From NCBI RefSeq assembly GCF_015712165.1, contig NZ_JADPZX010000001.1, positions 6,522,001-6,586,000 on the forward strand: 64,000 bases of DNA, read 5' to 3'. This DNA is from Streptomyces spinoverrucosus. Lineage in GTDB: Bacteria > Actinomycetota > Actinomycetes > Streptomycetales > Streptomycetaceae. The notes under the pieces were generated by a model. The model did no database searches. It saw nothing but the letters and a program-made list of their open reading frames with translations, and had not been told where the DNA came from. Positions 58,824 through 64,000 of this stretch are shown piece after piece (the first letter of the stretch is position 1; every line of letters starts with the position of its first letter). A program made the position numbers and the translations under genes.

Positions 58824-60032
58824 TCACCCCCGCAGCACCACGGCCTGCCCCGCCACCACCAGCAGCACCTGCTCGCACTCGCCCGCGAACGCCGCGTTCA
58901 GGCGCCCGAGTTCGTCCCGGTAGCGCCGTCCGGACGCGGTGGCGGGGACGATGCCCGAGCCCACCTCGTTCGACACGGCGACCACCACCCGCCGGGTGCC
59001 CCGTACCGCCTCCGTCAGCGCGCGCACCCGCTCGCGCAGCGCCTTCTCACCGCCGTCGGCCCACTCCGCGTCGTCCCAGGCGCCCACCGCGTCCATCGCG
59101 TCCGTCAGCCACAGCGACAGGCAGTCGATCAGCAGCGGCGGCCCGTCCTCCGCGAGCAGCGGTACCAGGTCGCACGTCTCCACCGTCCGCCACGACCCCG
59201 GCCGCCGCTCCCGATGCGCGGCCACCCGCTCCGCCCACTCGCCGTCCCCGTTACGGGTGCCGCCCGTCGCGACGTACAGCACATGGGGGAACGCCTCCAG
59301 CCGCCGCTCCGCCTCCACCGACTTGCCCGACCGCGCCCCACCCAGCACCAGCGTCCGGCGCGGCACATCCGGCACCTCCTCGTACGCCCCCACCGCCGCA
59401 CTCGCCCCGTCCGGCACGGCCCGCGCCCCCGCCGCCGCCAGCCGCCGCCGCGACTCGGCCCCGGGCGGCACGTCGTGATCCAGGTGTACGGCGATGACGT
59501 CCGTGGTGGGCCCGACCGCCCCCACCGCCCGCAGCCGCGCCAGCGCGTCCGGCCGCCCCACGACATCCAGGAGCACCATGTCGTACGGCTCCGCAGCCGC
59601 GCCCCCCTCCTCGACCCCGGCCGGCGCGCACCCCGGCGGCAGATACAGCAACCGCAGCCCGTCCGGCCCGGTCACCGCGTACCCCGTGCCCGGCGCGTCC
59701 ATCGCCAGCGCCCGCACCCGATGCCCCGTCAGCAGCGCCAACTCCCGCCCGTCCGGCACCCGCCCGGGCTGCGGCAGCCCGGCCGGCACCTCCACGGGCG
59801 GCCCGTCGTGCGGATGCGACAACAGCACCTGCCGTACCCCCGCCAGCGACCGCCCCGCCCGCGCCGCCGCGAACGCCGCCCCCGGCGTCAGGTCGAGCAG
59901 CAACGTGCCGTCCACAAGCACCGAGGTCGCCGCGCGCGCGTCCGCGCCCAGTGCTCCGGCACAGGCCGCGCAGGGACAGTCGGGCCGGGGCAGCCCCATC
60001 GGGGCGCCGGTGCCGAGCAAAGTAATTTCCAC
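58824..60032 (-). CDS. cobU: Adenosylcobinamide kinase/guanylyltransferase fused to a metallo-beta-lactamase-like domain
   Basis: The protein has 402 residues. The C-terminal ~180 form CobU/CobP: Walker A LVLGGARSGKSVEAERRL, HRERRPGSWRTVE (guanylylated His region), LLIDCLSLWLTD and VSNEVGSGIVP. The N-terminal ~220 resemble a PhnP-like metallo-beta-lactamase fold (MEITLLGTGAPMGLPRPDCP, then LLSHPHDGPPVEVP and VIAVHLDHDVPPG). The usual HxHxDH is reduced to HPHDGP, so its metal site is incomplete. CobU activates the cobinamide side chain for CobS. The extra domain may recognise a corrinoid or nucleotide, but this is untested. Confidence 0.88.
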   Translation of the reverse strand: MEITLLGTGAPMGLPRPDCPCAACAGALGADARAATSVLVDGTLLLDLTPGAAFAAARAGRSLAGVRQVLLSHPHDGPPVEVPAGLPQPGRVPDGRELALLTGHRVRALAMDAPGTGYAVTGPDGLRLLYLPPGCAPAGVEEGGAAAEPYDMVLLDVVGRPDALARLRAVGAVGPTTDVIAVHLDHDVPPGAESRRRLAAAGARAVPDGASAAVGAYEEVPDVPRRTLVLGGARSGKSVEAERRLEAFPHVLYVATGGTRNGDGEWAERVAAHRERRPGSWRTVETCDLVPLLAEDGPPLLIDCLSLWLTDAMDAVGAWDDAEWADGGEKALRERVRALTEAVRGTRRVVVAVSNEVGSGIVPATASGRRYRDELGRLNAAFAGECEQVLLVVAGQAVVLRG

Positions 60033-60162
60033 GATCCGATTCTCACCGTTCCCCGCTTGTCATGCCCGCCCGGGACGCTTCGGGAGAACGCGGAGACCTG
60101 CTCACCCCCGAGCGAATACCCTTGGCGGCAGCCCGACCAAGATCCAGACACCCGGAGGCGAC

Positions 60163-60375
60163 ATGACGGCATGGACGTGGCGGTTCGAGAAGGCCGACGG
60201 GACGGAGGTCCAGCCCGCGGTGCAGCCCGAGGAGTTCACCACGCAGGGCGACGCCGAGTCCTGGATCGGGGAGCACTGGAAGGAACTGCTCGCCGGGGGC
60301 GCGGACCAGGTACGGCTCTTCGAGGACGCCACCGAGATCTACGGACCGATGAACCTGCACGCGGACCAGGCCTAG
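60163..60375 (+). CDS. Small conserved cytoplasmic protein
   Basis: The protein has 70 residues; the ATG follows GGAGGC by 3 nt. The sequence MTAWTWRFEKADGTEVQPAV, SWIGEHWKELLAGGADQVRL and FEDATEIYGPMNL is acidic, with a compact alpha/beta look. No motif or signal is recognised. It is divergent from cobU and convergent with a DegP-like gene through a terminator. Confidence 0.78.
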   Translation: MTAWTWRFEKADGTEVQPAVQPEEFTTQGDAESWIGEHWKELLAGGADQVRLFEDATEIYGPMNLHADQA

Positions 60376-60380
60376 GGTGC

Positions 60381-60407
60381 GGGGCGGCCCTACCCGCAGG
60401 CCGCCCC
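60381..60407. terminator. Bidirectional terminator
   Basis: GGGGCGGCC and GGCCGCCCC form a perfect 9-bp stem with a 9-nt loop between convergent genes. Confidence 0.75.
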
Positions 60408-60411
60408 CGTC

Positions 60412-61467
60412 TCACTGCTCACCCAGCGTCACGTCCACGGTCTGCTCATCGCCGTTCCGAGTGAACGTCACCTTCGTCCGGTCGCCCGGCCGCAGCGCCG
60501 CCAGCGCCTCGGCCAGTGAGGTGAGGGTGGTGATCTCCGTGTCACCCAACCTGGTGATGACATCCCCGGGTTCGATCCCGGCCTGCGCCGCCGCCCCGCC
60601 ACCGCGCACCTCGACGACGGCCACCCCGGCGGCCTGGTACTCGTCGTCGACGACGGTACGGCCCGTGATGCCGAGCGCCGCCCGCCCCGAGTCGGTGACC
60701 CGGCCGTCCTTGACGATCTGATCGGCGATCAGCTTCACCGTCGACGCCGGGATCGCGAACCCGATACCGGGCGCCGCGCCCGCCCCGATGCCGGGGTCGG
60801 TCGCGCCCAGCGTCGGAATGCCGATGACCTGCCCGTCGAGGTTCACCAGGGCGCCGCCGCTGTTGCCCGGGTTGATGTCCGCCGACGTCTGCACCATGTT
60901 GGCGATCGTCGCCCCCGGACCGCCGCCTTCACTGGGCTCCGTGACGGTCCGCCCGGTCGCCGACACGATCCCCTGCGTCACGCTCGACGACAGCCCGAGC
61001 GGCGACCCCATCGCCAGCACGATCTGCCCCACCTCGACCTTCTTGGAGTCCCCGAAGGCCGCCGGCCGCAGTCCCTTCGGAGGCCGGTCCAGCTGCACCA
61101 CGGCCAGGTCCTGCTCGGGATACGAGTAGACGAGCCGGGCCCGCAGCGGGTCCTCGCTGTTGACGGTCGTCACCTGGAACGTGCGCTGCTCACCGACGAC
61201 GTGCGCGTTGGTCACGATGTGGCCCTTGTCGTCGTACACCACCCCGGAGCCCAGATCCTGGCGGCCCTGGATCTGTACGACCGACGGCAGGACGTCCCTG
61301 ATCACCCTCTGGTAGTCGTTCTGCAGATCGTTCGCCGCCACCGGCACGGCGGCCTGCGTCGTCGACGGCTCGGACCGCGGCGCCGACCCGCCGACGGTGC
61401 ACCCGGAGACGAAGACCAGGGCGAGGCAGCACGACAGACCCGCAAGGCGGTAAGGGGGAGCTTCCAT
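60412..61467 (-). CDS. DegP/HtrA-like serine protease lipoprotein with PDZ domain
   Basis: The protein has 351 residues. The signal peptide ends in a lipobox (LVFVSGC), so the protein is lipid-anchored outside the membrane. The trypsin-like domain has His in IVTNAHVVGEQ, Asp in YPEQDLAVVQLD and Ser in INPGNSGGALVN. A C-terminal PDZ domain follows (VVEVRGGGAAAQAGIEPGDV, then TLTSLAEALAALRPGDRTKV). Such enzymes degrade or refold misfolded exported proteins. The location near pspA and an envelope-linked DUF3043 gene fits a cell-envelope stress role. Confidence 0.92.
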   Translation of the reverse strand: MEAPPYRLAGLSCCLALVFVSGCTVGGSAPRSEPSTTQAAVPVAANDLQNDYQRVIRDVLPSVVQIQGRQDLGSGVVYDDKGHIVTNAHVVGEQRTFQVTTVNSEDPLRARLVYSYPEQDLAVVQLDRPPKGLRPAAFGDSKKVEVGQIVLAMGSPLGLSSSVTQGIVSATGRTVTEPSEGGGPGATIANMVQTSADINPGNSGGALVNLDGQVIGIPTLGATDPGIGAGAAPGIGFAIPASTVKLIADQIVKDGRVTDSGRAALGITGRTVVDDEYQAAGVAVVEVRGGGAAAQAGIEPGDVITRLGDTEITTLTSLAEALAALRPGDRTKVTFTRNGDEQTVDVTLGEQ

Positions 61468-61524
61468 GCCCCGAGTCTGACTTCAGGACCACGACACGGG
61501 CCCGCGCTGTACGCCCGAACGGGC

Positions 61525-62313
61525 TCAGCCCCGCACCCCGCACAGATGCAGCAACGCCGCGACCCCCCGGTACGGATCCGTGCGCCCGGCCCGCTCCTCA
61601 ACCGCCAGCAGCGTCTCCACGTCCGCCGGGACCTCCGCGCCGTCGGACGCCGTGTCGGTGAGGACCCGCACGCCGTACCAGGCGTGCAGCGGTGCGCCGA
61701 TCCCGGCGAGGGTGGCCGTGAGCGCGCCCAGCCGGTCGGCGCGGACGTCGAGGCCCAGCCGGTTGCGGTACGCCGTGGTGTCGAAGGCGGCGAGCGCCGC
61801 GGTCCAGTCGCCGGACAGACCCGGCCGGAGGGCCAGCGCGTCCCCGTTGCGCACCAGCAGCGACAGCAGCCCGCCCGGCGCCAGCATCCGCGCCAGCCCC
61901 GCCAGCAGCGGATCGGGATCGTCGACGTACATGAGCACGCCATGACAGAGCACGACGTCGAAGCTGCCGGGCAGGAAGTGCACCCCCGTGTCCCGGCCGT
62001 CCCCCTCGATGAGCCGTACCCGCTCCCGGATCCCCTCCGGCTCCTCCGTCAGCGCCGACCTCGCCGCGGCGAGCATGGTGGCGTCCTTCTCTATGCCGGT
62101 GACGCGGTGCCCGGCCCGGGCCAGCCGCAGCGCCTGCGTCCCCTGGCCCATCCCCACGTCGAGCACCCGCAGCCGCTGCCCGACCGGGAACCGCCCGGCT
62201 ATCTGCTCGTCGAGCTGCCGAGCCACCAGCTCCTGCCGTACGACGTCACGCAACCCGCCGAGCTTGCTCAGCCAGGCGTCCGCCGCACCCCCGGAGAAAG
62301 CCGTCGCGCTCAG
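61525..62313 (-). CDS. SAM-dependent methyltransferase, probable CTG start
   Basis: The protein has 262 residues. The class I fold is clear: RLRVLDVGMGQGTQALRLAR, GHRVTGIEKDATMLA and FDVVLCHGVLMYVDDPDPLL. The homologous N terminus (SATAFSGGAADAWLSKLGG) begins at 62313, where no ATG, GTG or TTG exists. A CTG overlaps the upstream stop as CTGA, and GGAGAG lies 5 nt before it. That layout matches the ATGA/GTGA couplings elsewhere in this window, so CTG initiation is the best reading. The frame stays open upstream inside the DUF3043 gene. The substrate is unknown; the nearest general family is TrmB-/CmoA-like. Confidence 0.78.
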   Translation of the reverse strand: MSATAFSGGAADAWLSKLGGLRDVVRQELVARQLDEQIAGRFPVGQRLRVLDVGMGQGTQALRLARAGHRVTGIEKDATMLAAARSALTEEPEGIRERVRLIEGDGRDTGVHFLPGSFDVVLCHGVLMYVDDPDPLLAGLARMLAPGGLLSLLVRNGDALALRPGLSGDWTAALAAFDTTAYRNRLGLDVRADRLGALTATLAGIGAPLHAWYGVRVLTDTASDGAEVPADVETLLAVEERAGRTDPYRGVAALLHLCGVRG

Positions 62314-62909
62314 GGCCGCTCTCCGCGCTTGACCTGCGGCTTGGGCAGCCGGAGTCGGCGCATCTGGAGGGAACGCATCAGCGCGTAGGCGACCGCGCCA
62401 CGCTTGTTCTCGTCGGGGAAGCGCTCGGCCAGCCGCTTCTTCAGCCGGTACCCGGTGACGATCGAGTCCAGCACGATCAGCACGATCACCACCAGCCACA
62501 GCAGCAGCGCGACGCTCTGCAGCGCCGGCACCCGCACCATGCTCAGCACGAGGATGACCACGGCCATCGGCAGGAAGTACTCCGCGATGTTGAACCGGGA
62601 GTCGACGAAGTCACGGGCGAACCGGCGCACCGGCCCCTTGTCGCGCGCCGGCAGGTACCGCTCGTCACCGCCCGCCAGCGCCTGACGCTGCCGCTCCATG
62701 GCGGCACGGCGCTCCTCGCGCTGTCGCTTGGCGGCCTCCTTGCGCGTCATCGACGTGTTGGCGACGCTGCGGCGCTGAGACTGGGCCTCACTGCGCTTGG
62801 GTGTCGGCCGGCCCTTCGGGGCCTGCGGGTCACGGGTCTGCTTGGAGTCGGTCACCTGGGCCTGGGCGGCGACGGCGGCCTTCTCGTCTTTGGCACGGCT
62901 ACGGAACAC
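62310..62909 (-). CDS. DUF3043 membrane protein
   Basis: The protein has 199 residues from a GTG at 62909; an ATG at 62939 would add 10 residues and is also possible. A long charged N terminus with KRSEAQSQRRSVANTSMTRK and a coiled-coil-like REERRAAMERQRQAL precedes two transmembrane helices (FLPMAVVILVLSMVRVPALQ and LLLWLVVIVLIVLDSIV). A short basic tail ends the protein. TACCCT lies 8 nt upstream of the GTG with no Shine-Dalgarno sequence, so this message may be leaderless. It is conserved beside pspA in Streptomyces, but the function is unknown. Confidence 0.82.
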   Translation of the reverse strand: MFRSRAKDEKAAVAAQAQVTDSKQTRDPQAPKGRPTPKRSEAQSQRRSVANTSMTRKEAAKRQREERRAAMERQRQALAGGDERYLPARDKGPVRRFARDFVDSRFNIAEYFLPMAVVILVLSMVRVPALQSVALLLWLVVIVLIVLDSIVTGYRLKKRLAERFPDENKRGAVAYALMRSLQMRRLRLPKPQVKRGERP

Positions 62910-63223
62910 AAAACCCAAGGGTACGGGGTCCCGGGGCATGGACCCCAGTCCCGCGGGGAACGATCCCGCAACACCAGTCGTCTGTAAGGGGACAGAGGGG
63001 ACGATGTGTACGCCCTCGGGTCCCCCCGGGTGCGAGCACTCGGGTCCCCCGGGGCATACCCGGGGACCACCTACTCCCTACGCCGGAGCAGGAGCGCACT
63101 CAGTCGTCCTTGGGGATGAGCGCATCCGTCCCCGAACAGTGCGGTAATGGAAGCAGGGCCCGTACTGTGGGTTCTGTCGCAGAGCTGGAGCTGGAGTCCG
63201 TCAGAAGGGGGCGCGCGAAGCCC
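62910..63223. promoter_or_regulatory. Divergent region upstream of pspA and DUF3043
   Basis: This 314-bp stretch has no gene. GGAAC at 62957-62961 followed 15 bp later by GTC resembles the ECF sigma-E promoter grammar of Streptomyces and could drive pspA. It also holds a direct repeat of CTCGGGTCCCCC (63015, 63039) next to CCCGGGG-type palindromes. All assignments are tentative. Confidence 0.3.
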
Positions 63224-64000
63224 ATGAGCGGTGTCATGAAGCGTATGGGGATGATCTTCCGCGCGAAGGCGAACAAGGCCCTTGACCGGGCCGAGGACCC
63301 GCGCGAGACCCTCGATTACTCGTACCAGAAGCAGCTGGAGCTGCTCCAGAAGGTCCGCCGTGGTGTCGCGGACGTGGCGACCTCGCGCAAGCGCCTGGAG
63401 CTCCAGCTGAACCAGTTGCAGACGCAGTCGACGAAGCTGGAGGACCAGGGCCGCAAGGCGCTCGCGCTCGGCCGTGAGGACCTGGCCCGCGAGGCCCTCT
63501 CCCGCCGCGCCGCCCTCCAGCAGCAGGTCACGGACCTGGAGACCCAGCACGCGACGCTCCAGGGCGAGGAGGAGAAGCTCACCCTCGCGGCCCAGCGCCT
63601 CCAGGCCAAGGTCGACGCCTTCCGCACGAAGAAGGAGACGATCAAGGCGACGTACACCGCGGCCCAGGCCCAGACCCGGATCGGCGAGGCCTTCACCGGC
63701 ATCTCCGAGGAGATGGGCGACGTCGGCCTGGCCATCCAGCGGGCCGAGGACAAGACGGCCCAGCTCCAGGCCCGGGCCGGCGCGATCGACGAACTCCTCG
63801 CCTCCGGCGCCCTCGACGACCCCACCGGCATGGCCAAGGACGACATCCAGGCCGAGCTGGACCGGCTCTCCGGTGGTACGGATGTGGAGCTGGAACTGCA
63901 GCGCATGAAGGCGGAGCTGGCCGGCGGCTCCGGTGGCCAGCAGGCCATCGAGGGCGGCAAGGACCAGCCCCAGTCCCAGCAGCAGCCGCAGGACACCCCG
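63224..64000 (+). CDS. pspA: Phage shock protein A / IM30 (3' end beyond window)
   Basis: 259 codons are visible from the ATG at 63224, and the frame is open to the window edge. The PspA/IM30 fold is evident: amphipathic start MKRMGMIFRAKANKALDRAE, then a long antiparallel coiled coil (YSYQKQLELLQKVRRGVADV, AREALSRRAALQQQVTDLET). A Gly/Gln-rich tail (LAGGSGGQQAIEGG) follows. PspA binds stressed membranes and, as an ESCRT-III-like polymer, keeps the proton-motive force. An ATG at 63236 is an alternative start. The associated pspAB-htpX pair lies 57 kb away at the other end of the window. Confidence 0.93.
   Translation, partial: MSGVMKRMGMIFRAKANKALDRAEDPRETLDYSYQKQLELLQKVRRGVADVATSRKRLELQLNQLQTQSTKLEDQGRKALALGREDLAREALSRRAALQQQVTDLETQHATLQGEEEKLTLAAQRLQAKVDAFRTKKETIKATYTAAQAQTRIGEAFTGISEEMGDVGLAIQRAEDKTAQLQARAGAIDELLASGALDDPTGMAKDDIQAELDRLSGGTDVELELQRMKAELAGGSGGQQAIEGGKDQPQSQQQPQDTP

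Noticed and set aside
53769..60032. Cobalamin riboswitch controlling cobS, cobT or cobU
   Set aside because: The leaders upstream of these genes are short or repeat-filled, and I could not find a B12-box-like element.

Overview
This window is high-GC actinobacterial DNA with many GTG starts, and its gene order matches the core arm of a Streptomyces chromosome. From memory it corresponds to the S. coelicolor glnA (SCO2198) - lipA/lipB - aceE - sucB - pepA - cob - pspA (SCO2168) stretch. Most genes are housekeeping. Four intervals look like insertions or are unusual: a type II polyketide (spore-pigment, whiE-type) locus, a very large P-type ATPase with a tiny membrane protein beside it, a Pel-like exopolysaccharide operon, and two long tandem-repeat arrays.

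Layout. 1-9.7 kb: a truncated MarR regulator divergent from an alpha/beta hydrolase, a secreted RlpA-like protein, an ArsC-like protein, an AlkZ-like winged-helix protein and hydrolase, pspAB-htpX, a tiny secreted peptide, and glnA with a GlnR-type site. 9.7-11.2 kb: an RDD membrane protein, then about 0.9 kb of non-coding satellite-like repeat in which a 32-bp monomer is reorganised into a 65-bp higher-order unit. 11.2-20.5 kb: the pigment locus, in whiE order: hydroxylase (divergent), SchA/CurD protein, cupin, KS-alpha, CLF, ACP, aromatase/cyclase and TcmI-type cyclase, followed by a convergent O-methyltransferase and a secreted beta-helix protein. 20.6-23.8 kb: lipB-lipA-small ORF-DUF4191. 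24-32.7 kb: regulators, redox enzymes, a GNAT, a MarP-like protease, a PGRP-type amidase and a WYL regulator. 32.7-46.8 kb: aceE, P-type ATPase, GntR regulator, sucB, lpdA and pepA. Together with lipA/lipB this is a lipoate-centred locus: E1, E2, E3 and both lipoylation enzymes lie within 24 kb.

47.1-53.8 kb: five co-directional genes, the last four coupled by 4-bp overlaps. They encode a secreted protein with deacetylase-like motifs, a PelF-type glycosyltransferase, a polytopic membrane protein, a spherulin-4 (GH135-like) protein and a GH114 lipoprotein. The recognised families all act on alpha-1,4-galactosamine polymers, so I infer a split Pel-like polysaccharide system. 53.8-60 kb: cobS, cobT and a cobU fused to a metallo-beta-lactamase-like domain, interleaved with membrane proteins, a methyltransferase and a second tandem array (49-bp unit). 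60-64 kb: a DegP-like lipoprotein protease, a methyltransferase apparently using a CTG start, DUF3043 and the 5' part of pspA.

Two genes (lpdA and the spherulin-4 gene) each carry a one-base contraction in a C or G run that breaks the frame close to the 3' end. Because the lesions are of the same kind, homopolymer undercalling in the assembly is the first explanation to test.
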